From Sulfuricurvum sp. (GTDB lineage Bacteria > Campylobacterota > Campylobacteria > Campylobacterales > Sulfurimonadaceae), in contig NZ_JAQTUH010000006.1 in the NCBI RefSeq assembly GCF_028710345.1, positions 124,001-188,000 on the forward strand: DNA of 64,000 nt, read 5' to 3'. The notes below the pieces were generated by a model. The model ran no database searches. It was not told the origin of the DNA and saw nothing but the letters and a program-made list of their open reading frames with translations. Both the position numbers and the translations under genes were made by a program. Below are positions 18,245 to 27,813 of this stretch, in pieces; position 1 is the first letter of the stretch; each line of letters opens with the position of its first letter.

Positions 18245-19099
18245 TTAATTTCTCTCTGTAATTTTCCCATAACACTCCGGACGGCGGTCACGAACAAGAC
18301 CCCAATAATGGCGATGTTCGCAAATAGATACAGGATCAAACTCGCTGTAGAGAATCTCCTCACGATCTCGCGATGCTTCCGCTACTTTTTGCCCCGTATG
18401 ATCGGTGATAAACGAAGAGCCATAAAAGGTCAAAGTACAGCTCTCACCGACTTCTTCACCGATGCGATTGGCGGCGATCACGGGGATGATATTCGCCGCA
18501 GAGTGCCCCATCTGTACCCGCTGCCAATGCGACGCCGAATCAACTCCGATTTCGGGCTCAGATCCGATAGCGGTCGGATAGAAAATCATATCGGCTCCCA
18601 TGAGGGTAAGTGAGCGAGCGGTTTCGGGAAACCACTGATCCCAGCAGATACCGACACCCACATTTCCAAACGCGGTTTTCCACACTTTGAATCCCGTATC
18701 CCCAGGCTCAAAATAAAACTTCTCTTCATACCCAGGTCCATCAGGGATATGGGTTTTGCGGTAGTTTTCCATCACGGTACCATCAGAGTCGATCATCACC
18801 AGTGAGTTAAAACAACGCTCACCGTCACGCTCAAAATAACTAATCGGCAACACAACCCCAAGCTCTTTTGCCAACGCGCTAAAATGCCCAACGAGGGGAT
18901 TATTTTGTAGGGGTTGAGCCCATTCGAAATACTTTTTGTCCATATCTTTACAAAAATAATACCCCTCGAACAGTTCAGGAATTAAAATAATATTAGCTCC
19001 GTTAGCGGAAGCTTCACGTACCATCGATTCGGCTTTTGCGACATTCGAAGTTTTATCCGTGCTCATTTGCATTTGAATTGCGGCTACTTTTACCATCAT
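18245..19099 (-). CDS. aguB: N-carbamoylputrescine amidase
   Basis: Nitrilase-superfamily enzyme of 284 residues that should hydrolyse N-carbamoylputrescine to putrescine, CO2 and ammonia. The catalytic triad is E42 (PELFEG), K115 (YRKTHIP) and C152 (GICWDQWFPE). The length and the motif HIPDGPGYEEKFYF fit the AguB group. An agmatine deiminase (aguA) is not nearby. The start could equally be one codon later; GAGG lies upstream of both. Confidence 0.88.
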   Translation of the reverse strand: MMVKVAAIQMQMSTDKTSNVAKAESMVREASANGANIILIPELFEGYYFCKDMDKKYFEWAQPLQNNPLVGHFSALAKELGVVLPISYFERDGERCFNSLVMIDSDGTVMENYRKTHIPDGPGYEEKFYFEPGDTGFKVWKTAFGNVGVGICWDQWFPETARSLTLMGADMIFYPTAIGSEPEIGVDSASHWQRVQMGHSAANIIPVIAANRIGEEVGESCTLTFYGSSFITDHTGQKVAEASRDREEILYSEFDPVSICEHRHYWGLVRDRRPECYGKITERN

Positions 19100-19204
19100 A
19101 CCAACCTCAATAGATTCTTTCTAAAATTATAACGGAGTGCTTATTAAATCTTAAACAATAGCGTGTTATCCTAGTGTAATAAAATGTCTCATAGAGGTTT
19201 TACC

Positions 19205-19951
19205 ATGAAAATTGAACCATCTTACAATACCTTACCTCAGATGAATATCGACTCTTCCAAACGGGACAAAACATTAGAAAAAATTGCATCCTCTGTTGCA
19301 CTAGAAATACAAGACAGTGCTTCTCGCTCCATTGCCGACAGCTTGCAAAATGATATTTCTATGATGTCTCAAGGGGTTATGAACGCTAATGATGGCATAT
19401 CAATGATGCAGATTGCCGATGGAACACTCAATTTTTTAAATGACCAAACACAAACACTCAATGACCTAAGCGTCCGTTACAACAGTGCATCATTAAATGA
19501 ATCGCAAAAACAAGCATTACAAAGTGAGTTTAACCATACTGTAGCATCGATGCAACAAAGCATTAGCGGTAGTAGCTATAATGGTCAATCTCTCTTTGGC
19601 AGTAACCAAACTTTTTCATTAGGGGAGAGTAGTATCACCTCATCTATCCCCTCACTTACTCCCTCTTCGCTTTCTATAGTTAATCAAGATTCCATTCAAA
19701 CCTATCGTGACTCTTTAGCACAAGCGGGATCAGACATAGGGTCTACCACCAATAGTTTGGTTACTGCATCAAATAACCTACTTGACAAAATGAGTGCAAC
19801 ATCTGCTGCGAAAAGTCAACTATCTGATACCGATATTGCCAAAATAATCAGTGATTTTCAACAAAGCAATACCAAACTTAATATGGCAGAAATTGCGATG
19901 GCACATCAACATGATGCGCTTCGTCAAACAATTGGAAAATTATTAGGATAA
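19205..19951 (+). CDS. Short flagellin-like protein (FlaC-like)
   Basis: About 248 residues with both conserved flagellin ends but almost no central D2/D3 region. The N-terminal half shows ANDGISMMQIADGTL, LNDLSV and LQSEFNHTVA, which match the D0/D1 consensus. The C-terminal half has a coiled segment (KLNMAEIAMAHQHDALRQ) corresponding to the flagellin terminal helix. The size matches Campylobacter FlaC, a secreted flagellin paralogue. It may be secreted through the flagellar export apparatus; a minor filament subunit is the alternative. The second ATG was chosen because AGAGG precedes it. No sigma-28 or sigma-54 promoter is obvious. Confidence 0.8.
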   Translation: MKIEPSYNTLPQMNIDSSKRDKTLEKIASSVALEIQDSASRSIADSLQNDISMMSQGVMNANDGISMMQIADGTLNFLNDQTQTLNDLSVRYNSASLNESQKQALQSEFNHTVASMQQSISGSSYNGQSLFGSNQTFSLGESSITSSIPSLTPSSLSIVNQDSIQTYRDSLAQAGSDIGSTTNSLVTASNNLLDKMSATSAAKSQLSDTDIAKIISDFQQSNTKLNMAEIAMAHQHDALRQTIGKLLG

Positions 19952-19952
19952 A

Positions 19953-19970
19953 ACCGGATTTACATCCGGT
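19953..19970. terminator. Bidirectional terminator between flagellin-like gene and argS
   Basis: Perfect 7-base stem ACCGGAT-TTAC-ATCCGGT between two convergent genes. On the minus strand it is followed by TTTTATCC, so it should end the argS transcript, and the argS stop codon lies within it. On the plus strand CTTT follows, giving a weaker terminator. Confidence 0.65.
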
Positions 19971-21540
19971 CTTTGGCTTGGATGCCGAGGAGAGAGAGCC
20001 CTGTTTTAAGCGATAGTGCAACGACAAGGAGGAGTTTAAGAAGCTTTGCTTCGTCTGCTTCACCGATAACGCGGGTATCATAATAAAACTTATGGAGTTT
20101 CGCCGCTAATGCTTTGAGATAATCGGGGAGTTTTTGAACTTGACGTGACTCATACGCATCATCGATAATCTCAGGGAGCAATAGCGCTTCAAACAACAAT
20201 CCATCCGCATCACCACTCAATCCTACCAAAGAAGTACCCATAATTGTTTCCATCTCTATCTCACTTTTAGAGATAAGGGTTTGGATACGTGCATGCGCGT
20301 ACTGAATGTAATAGATTGGGTTAGAGCTATCTTGACGTTTGAGCTCTTCGATATCAAACTCTAATGCCGTATCGCATTTTTTACTCGCAAACATAAAACG
20401 CAAAGCATCTGATCCAATCTCTTCCACCACATCACCCATTTGAATAACCGTACCTGCCCGTTTAGACATTTTAAACGGTTCTCCGTCTTTGAGAAGACTG
20501 ACCATTTGAGAAAGCTGTACTTCTAGCTTTTCAGAGTCATATCCTAAAAAGGTGACCGCCGCTTTTACGCGAGCGATATATCCGTGATGATCGGCACCCC
20601 AGATATTAATGTAGTGTTCATATCCACGCTCCAATTTTTGGTTGTGGTAGATAATGTCTCCAGCGAGATAGGTTGGGCGTCCATCTTCACGGACAACAAC
20701 ACGGTCATGGTCATCTCCGAATTCAGATGAGCGAATAAAGGTTTTCCCCTCATCCACATAAACACCCTCTCCCATTTTTGCCATAACACGATCCCACTCA
20801 CCATACAATGAGGCCTCACTGACAAATGTATCAAAATGGACATTAACCCCCGCGAGATCATCGACAATGAGAGCTAAAATTTTATCTTTAGCCCAAAGCG
20901 CCAGCTCTTTTTGGCGACTCTCATCCCGCAACGCCTCTTCACCGAACTGCTCAAACACATCGCGAGCAAGGTCTGACATATACTCACCGCGATAATATTT
21001 CTCCGGCCACTCGATCTCTTCGCCTAAAAGAGAACTTCGACCTTCGAGCTGAAGCGATACACCCAACAAATCGATTTGATTTCCCGCATCATTAACATAA
21101 TACTCTGCGGTAATATCGTACCCCAAATGGCGACCGAGCCGTAAAAGGGTATCTCCATACACAGCACCGCGAGCATGACCAATATGGAGTGGTCCTGTAG
21201 GATTAGCACTCACGAATTCGAGAAGAACCGTCCCTTTTTTCTCCGCACATCCGAACTCTTCACCATGAGAGAGTGCCCACGAGGCATACTCATTTAAAAA
21301 CGACTCAGAGAGACGAAAATTGATATACCCTTTGACCGATTCAACCGCACCAAACATCTCCTCATCGGCAAATGAATTAGCAATCTCTTCAGCAATAATC
21401 ATAGGGGATTTTCGAAGTTCTTTGGAGAGTGAAAATGCTATAGGGGTAGAAAAATGGCCGAAAGAACGATCTTTTGGCTTTTCCAAGACAACGTCACAAT
21501 TAAATTTATCGCGCAAAAGCGCGCTGACTCGTTGCTTCAA
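19960..21540 (-). CDS. argS: Arginyl-tRNA synthetase
   Basis: Class I synthetase of 526 residues charging tRNA-Arg. The HIGH-type motif is in NPTGPLHIGHARG, and the KMSKR-type motif is FKMSKRAG. An N-terminal additional domain precedes the catalytic core, and the anticodon-binding helical domain is at the C-terminus. It follows tatA with a three-base gap, in the order chePep-gmk-tatA-argS. Confidence 0.95.
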   Translation of the reverse strand: MKQRVSALLRDKFNCDVVLEKPKDRSFGHFSTPIAFSLSKELRKSPMIIAEEIANSFADEEMFGAVESVKGYINFRLSESFLNEYASWALSHGEEFGCAEKKGTVLLEFVSANPTGPLHIGHARGAVYGDTLLRLGRHLGYDITAEYYVNDAGNQIDLLGVSLQLEGRSSLLGEEIEWPEKYYRGEYMSDLARDVFEQFGEEALRDESRQKELALWAKDKILALIVDDLAGVNVHFDTFVSEASLYGEWDRVMAKMGEGVYVDEGKTFIRSSEFGDDHDRVVVREDGRPTYLAGDIIYHNQKLERGYEHYINIWGADHHGYIARVKAAVTFLGYDSEKLEVQLSQMVSLLKDGEPFKMSKRAGTVIQMGDVVEEIGSDALRFMFASKKCDTALEFDIEELKRQDSSNPIYYIQYAHARIQTLISKSEIEMETIMGTSLVGLSGDADGLLFEALLLPEIIDDAYESRQVQKLPDYLKALAAKLHKFYYDTRVIGEADEAKLLKLLLVVALSLKTGLSLLGIQAKDRM

Positions 21541-21543
21541 GGG

Positions 21544-21771
21544 TTACGCTTGTGTATGTGTTTTAGGAGCTTCAACACCAGTAGTAGCTACTGTGTCCAC
21601 TTGTTTTGGAGCTTCAGGAGTAGCAGGTGTATCTTCTTCTTTCATCTCTTTTTTGAAATTACGAATCCCTTGACCCAAACCTTTTGCTAAATCCGGTATT
21701 TTTTTTGCCCCGAACAATAAAACTACAATTGCAAGAACTATTAACCAATGACTTGTGCTAAAACTACCCAT
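21544..21771 (-). CDS. tatA: Sec-independent translocase TatA/E
   Basis: 75 residues: one N-terminal membrane helix ([13 protein letters not shown]), the FGAKKIPDL hinge, an amphipathic helix ([16 protein letters not shown]), and an acidic, proline-rich tail. This is the pore-forming TatA of twin-arginine export. tatC is not in the window. It sits between gmk and argS. Confidence 0.93.
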   Translation of the reverse strand: MGSFSTSHWLIVLAIVVLLFGAKKIPDLAKGLGQGIRNFKKEMKEEDTPATPEAPKQVDTVATTGVEAPKTHTQA

Positions 21772-21881
21772 AGATATGTTTCCTTATTTTATAAAATACA
21801 TTCAAGCAGTATAACGGCTCGTTGCTGTAAACGCCCTTATATTTTTATCCTGATTATTATCAAAAAATACTATTATTCGCG

Positions 21882-22499
21882 TCACATATCCCATTGCTGA
21901 ACAAATTCGTTAATACGCTGTGCCGGAATTTTCATCCGCGCCGCTTTGGCAATCGTAACAAGAGCTTGAGCGGCCACTTCGATATCATCATTGATAATCA
22001 CAAAATCATATTCTGTGATACGTTGAATTTCCCGTGTTGCCATATCAATACGTTTAGCGATAGTCTCTTCGCTGTCTGTTGAGCGATTATGCAAACGTCG
22101 TTTCAATTCATCCATTGTGGGAGTCGTAATAAAGACCGATGTAGTAATATCGGCTAGACGATTTTGTACCGCATCATTACCTTGTACATCGATATCAAAA
22201 ATAACCAGTTTCCCCTCTTTAAGAGCTTGTTTAACTGGACTTAGCGATGTACCGTAATAGTTTCCATGAACAAGAGCATATTCTAGAAACATCTCCTCAT
22301 CTACTTCACGCTTAAACTCCTCATGAGTCACAAAATGGTAATGAATACCATCAATCTCACCCTCACGCATCGGTCGTGTTGTTGTCGATATCGAAAAATA
22401 GCTCGAACCGATATCATTAAATACTTTATTAATAAGAGAACTTTTCCCAGCTCCGCTAGGTCCTGAGAGGACTAAAATAGCTCCATTTTTTTCAATCAC
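21882..22499 (-). CDS. gmk: Guanylate kinase
   Basis: A 205-residue kinase that phosphorylates GMP to GDP. The P-loop is SGPSGAGKSS (12-21), and GMP-binding residues include TTRPMREGEIDGIHYHF. The start overlaps the stop of the upstream acidic protein by four bases. The order matches other Campylobacterota. Confidence 0.95.
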   Translation of the reverse strand: MIEKNGAILVLSGPSGAGKSSLINKVFNDIGSSYFSISTTTRPMREGEIDGIHYHFVTHEEFKREVDEEMFLEYALVHGNYYGTSLSPVKQALKEGKLVIFDIDVQGNDAVQNRLADITTSVFITTPTMDELKRRLHNRSTDSEETIAKRIDMATREIQRITEYDFVIINDDIEVAAQALVTIAKAARMKIPAQRINEFVQQWDM

Positions 22500-24043
22500 T
22501 TGTCATTCCCAAAGTTGATATTTATACTTATATTAAGCCCTTTAAGCGATTTTGCTACCTCATCGTTAGAGAGTGCTTTTAAAAGTGCTTGCAACGCTTC
22601 CATCCCCTCTTGAGGCGATTTCGTCTCTACACTATCCATTTCGGTGGAAAGATCCAATTCATTGCCTAAATCTTCAATCGATGAAAGCTTGAGAGCTTCA
22701 TTTAACGCTTCAGCATCCAAAGAGGAGTGTACTCCACCACCGACACGGATTTCAGGCTCTTCCTCATCCTCTTCAACTTCTTCACCAAGAGTTCGCTTAA
22801 TCTCTTTCTCATCAAGCATATCGAGTGAATCAAGTCCATCCAATGATCCCAAAGAAGATAATGGTTCCAGCTCAAGTGAACCTAAATCATCCTCATCAAA
22901 TTCGCTCTCCAAATCGTCCATATCAAGTTCACCGACGGCATCGTGAATCTGCTGTTCTAAATCATCAAATTCATCATCGCTAAGTGGAGATTTCAATTCT
23001 TCTTCCATCTTTTCTGATTCTTCCTCGATTGAGAGTAAATCTGTAAAATCTTCACTCCCTTCTTCGACACCTTCTTCACTCTCTTCTTCCAATGACAGTA
23101 AATTTGAAAAATCATCATCCTCTATCTCATAGGGTGGCAAACTTCCAATACTACTCTCCTCCGGTGAATCCAAATCTTCCATCATCATATCATCGAGTAA
23201 TGCATCATCGTCTACAGAACTTTGTAAATCATCGTCCAAATCATCCAACATAGATGACTCAAGTATCGTATTATCATCTTTTTCGATCAGTTCATTTGGT
23301 TGATCTAGAGTATCTTCAAGCTCCAAATCTTCCATCATCGCATCATCAAAAGAATCAAATTCCAAACTCTCTTCTTTTGGAGAATCGTCATTCAGCATTG
23401 CGAGTAGGTCATCTTCATCTTCTCCAATATTCTCTGATAAATCTAATGGATCTTCACTCAATTCATCAAGATCATCCAAGTGAACTTCATTCATAGAGAG
23501 TGGTTCATCAAATTCAAAATCATCCAATGATATCTCTTCACCATCGGTACCGACTAAGAGTTCTTGCAACTCTTGTACTTCATCATGATCAAGGACATTG
23601 GTTTTAACACTTCCTATTTCACCTTCATCAATCAACTCATCCAACTCTTCATTATCCAATAGCGTATCCAACTCAATCATTGGAGTTACACGCTCTTCCA
23701 CTTTCATTGCTTCGGACGTAGTTGAGAGCGATTTCTCAATTGATGTAAAGAGCTCGACAAGATCTGTAGGTAAAAATGGCTTATTAATAACTTTGTCAAA
23801 TCCGGCAGGGGTAGCACTTCCTCGTGTTGCCATCAACAAAGAGCTCTTGTAAGTAATCTTATAGTTGATTGCATCCATTGCATCATCACTGTACTGAGCA
23901 TCATCAATAATCAACAGATCATACGTTTCATGCTCTATTTCATCCATCGACCACACAACATGCAAATCATCTTTTGTCTTTTGTGCACTCAGTGCAACTA
24001 ATTTACGAACAACGGGATTATCGTTTAATAATAAAATTCTCAT
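22496..24043 (-). CDS. ChePep-like acidic protein with receiver domain
   Basis: 515 residues. The first 115 resemble a response-regulator receiver: acidic N8-D9 region, D47-D48 at the phosphorylation site (LLIIDDAQ), and K88 (INKPF). The remaining 400 residues are extremely rich in Asp and Glu, with repeated LEEESEE, DDLE and LDSLD segments, and end in a short conserved tail (ALLKALSNDEVAKSLKGL). Helicobacter pylori ChePep (HP0322, the poly-E-rich protein) has this architecture and this position beside gmk; there it localises to the flagellar pole and affects chemotaxis. TACAAT on the minus strand at 24087-24092 is a possible -10. Confidence 0.85.
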   Translation of the reverse strand: MRILLLNDNPVVRKLVALSAQKTKDDLHVVWSMDEIEHETYDLLIIDDAQYSDDAMDAINYKITYKSSLLMATRGSATPAGFDKVINKPFLPTDLVELFTSIEKSLSTTSEAMKVEERVTPMIELDTLLDNEELDELIDEGEIGSVKTNVLDHDEVQELQELLVGTDGEEISLDDFEFDEPLSMNEVHLDDLDELSEDPLDLSENIGEDEDDLLAMLNDDSPKEESLEFDSFDDAMMEDLELEDTLDQPNELIEKDDNTILESSMLDDLDDDLQSSVDDDALLDDMMMEDLDSPEESSIGSLPPYEIEDDDFSNLLSLEEESEEGVEEGSEDFTDLLSIEEESEKMEEELKSPLSDDEFDDLEQQIHDAVGELDMDDLESEFDEDDLGSLELEPLSSLGSLDGLDSLDMLDEKEIKRTLGEEVEEDEEEPEIRVGGGVHSSLDAEALNEALKLSSIEDLGNELDLSTEMDSVETKSPQEGMEALQALLKALSNDEVAKSLKGLNISININFGNDK

Positions 24044-24108
24044 AACAAATTCTGCCTTCTTGATGTTCTATGGGCTAAATGGTATCATTGTAACCAAAAA
24101 AGAATAAA

Positions 24109-24585
24109 ATGATAAAATATCTTTCCCTAATTTTACTTTTTACCACACTTAACGCTCAGACATTCACTTATCTTCTTCCCGATGAGTATTCTACTTTTAT
24201 AGCGGAGATTACACAGATGTCAAAAAATCACCCGATTACTATTCTCACTTCAACGATGAATCATCTCTCTTTAAAAAAGATATTACTAAAAAACACTACA
24301 AAAGGGTACCCACTCACACTGATAACATCAACACCTAAAAACGATCCCGCTAGCCTTATTGCGTATAAAAATGTTGAACTTACCCTCTATGATAAACGAA
24401 AATTAGAGGGGACATCAATTCTCATCGATACCCTCTATGGTTGTCAACTCTCCACTTCACTGGATGAAGAAATACTCCTAAACACCACACAAATCGTATT
24501 TTGTAGTGATGAGCCAGCCTTTATATCCACTATGGACAAAGAGTTCCAAACGCTCCAAAAACGTTCACACTCGTATCTAAAATAA
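24109..24585 (+). CDS. Exported PLD-like protein lacking the HKD motif
   Basis: 158 residues with a signal peptide (ISL to LNAQ, about 1-17). The pattern that follows (SKNHPITILTSTMNHLSLKK, KGYPLTLITS, NVELTLYDKRKLEGTSILID) resembles one half of a phospholipase D/Nuc-type domain, but the catalytic HxK(x4)D is missing. In H. pylori the corresponding locus (HP0323) holds a membrane-bound Nuc-like nuclease. So this may be a degenerate descendant with a non-catalytic role. It overlaps fliR by nine bases at the 3-prime end. Confidence 0.6.
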   Translation: MIKYLSLILLFTTLNAQTFTYLLPDEYSTFIAEITQMSKNHPITILTSTMNHLSLKKILLKNTTKGYPLTLITSTPKNDPASLIAYKNVELTLYDKRKLEGTSILIDTLYGCQLSTSLDEEILLNTTQIVFCSDEPAFISTMDKEFQTLQKRSHSYLK

Positions 24586-25341
24586 TTTTTCTAAAATATG
24601 AAATGCATTTTGCATTTGAGAATTGACGATCAGCATCGTCGCACTCAACGTCGCCATTAATACCAAAAACGCAACACCGATTTTAATCGGCATCCCGATA
24701 ACCAACAAGTTAAATTGCGGCATCGTTTTCATGAGCATTCCAAAAATAACATCGGCAAGCATCGAGAGTGCCGTAATCGGGAAAGCAATCATGAAACCGA
24801 CCACAAACATATTGACCATACCATGGATAATAAATTTAAAAAGTTCCGGTGTCACCATAAATCCCCCCAAAGGGACTGTTGATAGTGACTCTGAGGCAAA
24901 GAGTATTATCCAATGGTGTAAATCGAGAGCCAAAAGTATCATCAATGCTACCAATGCTAAAAATTGCCCGATAATCGGCATCGAAACTCCCGATTGGGGA
25001 TCAATAGCCGATGCGAGGGTAAAACCCATCATAAACGATATTTGCCCCCCTGCGAACGTGATAACATGGTACGCCAATTGTAAAATTATCCCTACGGTGA
25101 GCCCAAAAAGCATCTCACCAAGTATCGCCACAGTAAGGGTCATAGCATCCAGTGGGATATGAAGAGGAGGGAGAGAGCTGTAAAATACGATAGTAAAGAA
25201 AAATGCCATCGCCGCTTTAAGTGACATCGGGATATTAGCATGGGAAAAAATCGGAACCGCCATAAAAAGTGCACTAAAGCGGGTAAATAGGAGGATAAAA
25301 GCGGCCGTTCTCCCCTCGCTAAATATCTCCGCCCACTCCAT
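24577..25341 (-). CDS. fliR: Flagellar biosynthesis protein FliR
   Basis: A 254-residue integral membrane component of the flagellar type III export gate, working with FliP and FliQ. Six hydrophobic stretches are visible, plus the family pattern GEMLFGLTVG and GGQISFMMGF. It follows the ABC ATPase gene by a single base. The order fliR, ABC ATPase, tsf, rpsB matches Campylobacter jejuni Cj1179c-Cj1182c. Confidence 0.93.
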   Translation of the reverse strand: MEWAEIFSEGRTAAFILLFTRFSALFMAVPIFSHANIPMSLKAAMAFFFTIVFYSSLPPLHIPLDAMTLTVAILGEMLFGLTVGIILQLAYHVITFAGGQISFMMGFTLASAIDPQSGVSMPIIGQFLALVALMILLALDLHHWIILFASESLSTVPLGGFMVTPELFKFIIHGMVNMFVVGFMIAFPITALSMLADVIFGMLMKTMPQFNLLVIGMPIKIGVAFLVLMATLSATMLIVNSQMQNAFHILEKLF

Positions 25342-25342
25342 C

Positions 25343-25987
25343 TTATTTCCCTAAAACCAGTTTCCCATCTATCAAACGATAGAGATGAGTACAACGGGAT
25401 GCTAACACTTCATCGTGCGTTACCAACACCATCCCCGCACTATGCACCTCTAAATAATCGACAAAAAGATCCATCACTTCACGAGCGGTTGCATGATCGA
25501 GATTTCCAGTCGGCTCATCGGCGAAAATCAGACGCGGTTTTTTAGAGAGGATTCGGGCAATCGATACACGCTGTTGCTGACCACCGGAGAGTTCTGTCAC
25601 TTTTTGCGAGATAACATGTTCGATTCCTAGCCGTTCCAAAAGAGCATTATCGATTTTTTCCCCTGCTAATATCGATGCGACTTCGAGGTTTTCATACGCA
25701 CTAAACCCTTTAAAGAGATAGTGGCTTTGGTAGATCAACCCCAAATCGTGACGGCGAAGTTTTACCAGTGCTTTATCATTAAGAGAATAGATATCGTTAC
25801 CGAAAAGTTCCACTTCGCCGCTATTGGGTTTTAAGAGTGAGGAGAGGATATGCAACAACGTTGATTTACCACTTCCGCTTACTCCAACAATAGCGATTGA
25901 TTCTCCGGCATCAAGAACCATGGATACATCGTTAAAAAGAGGATAATCAAATGCATGAGATAATGATGTTGCTTTTAATAGTGTCAT
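25343..25987 (-). CDS. ABC transporter ATP-binding protein, LolD-like
   Basis: A 214-residue ATPase subunit. Walker A is GVSGSGKST (35-43), the signature is LSGGQQQRV, Walker B is LIFADEPTGN, and the switch histidine is in LVTHD. It resembles the LolD/MacB/FtsE branch, but its membrane partner is not adjacent; fliR downstream is the only cotranscribed candidate and is not a permease. The neighbourhood is conserved in Campylobacter. Confidence 0.88.
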   Translation of the reverse strand: MTLLKATSLSHAFDYPLFNDVSMVLDAGESIAIVGVSGSGKSTLLHILSSLLKPNSGEVELFGNDIYSLNDKALVKLRRHDLGLIYQSHYLFKGFSAYENLEVASILAGEKIDNALLERLGIEHVISQKVTELSGGQQQRVSIARILSKKPRLIFADEPTGNLDHATAREVMDLFVDYLEVHSAGMVLVTHDEVLASRCTHLYRLIDGKLVLGK

Positions 25988-26064
25988 AGGGGAATTATAA
26001 AAGAAATTAGATTAATATATGTTGCGTGCTATTATACTATGAACATTCTATCAAGGATTAAACA

Positions 26065-26688
26065 ATGAAATATATTCTTTCAATTTCCACACTAATACTT
26101 GCCATAAATTGCCAAGCAGATATTCAGACAGCACTTACCCAAAACGGTACACAGGTAATTTTAGATGATAATGGGACATGGCGATATCTTGAACAGAAGG
26201 CAACTATAAATATTCAGCTTAATCCTAACATATTTACTAAATCAAAAGAACAGACCTTCGCAATCCAAAGTCAGAAAAATCCAACTCAACTTTGGATTGA
26301 TCCAAATACATGGTCGTTTAAAAAAAGTGATGGTACTGGTGAATATGAGTTTCGCTATAAACAGGGAGAAGTTTATGCAGCAATGATTAATGAATCAATC
26401 GGATCACAAACTGAGGATATTATTAAAATTGCATTTCAAAGAGCACGTAAAGTAGCACCTGATGCCAAAATAGTTCAGACTGAATATCGTAATGTCAATG
26501 GAAAAAAGGTAATATTTATGCAGATGGAAGGCACTATCAGCGGGATTAAATTTTCTTATCTTAGCTACTATTTTGCCAATAAAAATGGAATGACTCAACT
26601 TATGACCTACACTGGTTCTTCACTTGTAGAACAATATAAAGAGGCAATTGAAATTTTTCTTAACGGTTTCGTAGCAGGAAAAGATTAA
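26065..26688 (+). CDS. Exported protein of unknown function
   Basis: 207 residues with a signal peptide (ILSISTLILAINCQA). The start of the mature protein, QTALTQNGTQVILDDNGTWR, resembles a short motif found at the start of other periplasmic hypothetical proteins. The rest (about 60-200) has the look of a PsbP/DUF1795-type alpha-beta fold, a tentative guess. It lies on the opposite strand inside the otherwise conserved ABC ATPase-tsf junction and is more AT-rich to the eye than its neighbours. Confidence 0.65.
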   Translation: MKYILSISTLILAINCQADIQTALTQNGTQVILDDNGTWRYLEQKATINIQLNPNIFTKSKEQTFAIQSQKNPTQLWIDPNTWSFKKSDGTGEYEFRYKQGEVYAAMINESIGSQTEDIIKIAFQRARKVAPDAKIVQTEYRNVNGKKVIFMQMEGTISGIKFSYLSYYFANKNGMTQLMTYTGSSLVEQYKEAIEIFLNGFVAGKD

Positions 26689-26724
26689 ATTTTACGAGTT
26701 TTAAAAGAGGAGATAAAATTGGGT

Positions 26725-26744
26725 ATCAAACCAAAAGGTTTGAT
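26725..26744 (-). terminator. Terminator hairpin of tsf
   Basis: Perfect 8-base stem ATCAAACC-AAAA-GGTTTGAT that touches the tsf stop codon. On the minus strand the stem is followed by ACCCAATTTTAT, a modest T-tract. It could also act on the convergent gene ending at 26688. Confidence 0.5.
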
Positions 26745-27811
26745 TACGCCATTTGTGCAGCAACTTCAGCTGCGAAGTCATTGACTTGTTTTTCGATACC
26801 TTCACCGACTTCGTATTTCACAAATTCAACGATAGTAGCAGTTCCACCGTGAGCAGCAGCCTCTTTTGCAAGTGCTTGTGCCACAGTCAAAGAATCGTCC
26901 ATAACGTATTTTTGGTCTAACAATGCTTGTTCTTTATCCAAAGTAGTATTGTCATCCACAAAACGTGCCAATTGACCAGGGATGATGTTCGGCCAGATTT
27001 TTTCCGGTTTACCATCAGCAATCAATTTCGCTTTGATAGCCTCTTCTGCTGCTGCCATAACTTCTGAAGTAAGTTGTGACATAGAGATGTATTGAGGAAC
27101 GTTTTTAAGAGGTTTTTTCAAACGTGCTAACTCTTCGTTCTCTGTTTTGATCGCTTCGATACGTCCGATAGTCTCTTCAGCAACGTATTGTGGATCGAAA
27201 TCTTGGTAACTCAAAGTTGTTGGTTTCATCGCTGCTGCGTGCATTGCTACGTTTTTAACAAATGGAGCCATTGCATCCGCAGTTTTTTGAGAATCACATG
27301 AAATAGCTACGAGAACACCGACACGACCGTTTGAGTGAACGTAACCGTTTACGATTCCGTTGTCACCTGCATTGAGGGTTACAAAACGACGTGTAACAAT
27401 TTTTTCACCGATACGAGCTACTTGAGCAGTGAAATACTCAGAGAAAGTTCCAGCATCGTATGATGTTTCATTAAGCTCTTCTACACTGCTTACACCCGTA
27501 GTAAATACGTGCGCCGCTGTGTTTCCGACAAGAGAAATGAAACCATCGTTTTTCGCAACGAAATCGGTTTCAGAGTTGATCTCAACCAATGAAGCAGATG
27601 CAAAAGTATCAGAGATTTTGATCCCCAATAGCCCTTCAGCTGCTACACGGTCTGCTTTTTTAGCAGTTTGAGCCATACCACGGTCACGCAAAAAATCTTT
27701 TGCTTTTTCCATGTCGCCATCACACTCTGTAAGGGCTTTTTTACAATCCATCATCGGCGCATCAGTTGCTGCGCGGAGGTCTTTGACCATCGCTGCTGTA
27801 ATTTCTGCCAT
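26744..27811 (-). CDS. tsf: Elongation factor Ts
   Basis: 355 residues; EF-Ts recharges EF-Tu with GTP. The N-terminal signature is [19 protein letters not shown], followed by the TDFVA core. It is longer than E. coli EF-Ts (283), as usual in this phylum, with insertions in the core. It follows rpsB by two bases. Confidence 0.95.
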   Translation of the reverse strand: MAEITAAMVKDLRAATDAPMMDCKKALTECDGDMEKAKDFLRDRGMAQTAKKADRVAAEGLLGIKISDTFASASLVEINSETDFVAKNDGFISLVGNTAAHVFTTGVSSVEELNETSYDAGTFSEYFTAQVARIGEKIVTRRFVTLNAGDNGIVNGYVHSNGRVGVLVAISCDSQKTADAMAPFVKNVAMHAAAMKPTTLSYQDFDPQYVAEETIGRIEAIKTENEELARLKKPLKNVPQYISMSQLTSEVMAAAEEAIKAKLIADGKPEKIWPNIIPGQLARFVDDNTTLDKEQALLDQKYVMDDSLTVAQALAKEAAAHGGTATIVEFVKYEVGEGIEKQVNDFAAEVAAQMA

Positions 27812-27813
27812 GA

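Noticed and set aside
22644-23852. Several serine-rich plus-strand ORFs
   Set aside because: They are antisense products of the Asp/Glu-rich codons of the ChePep-like gene.
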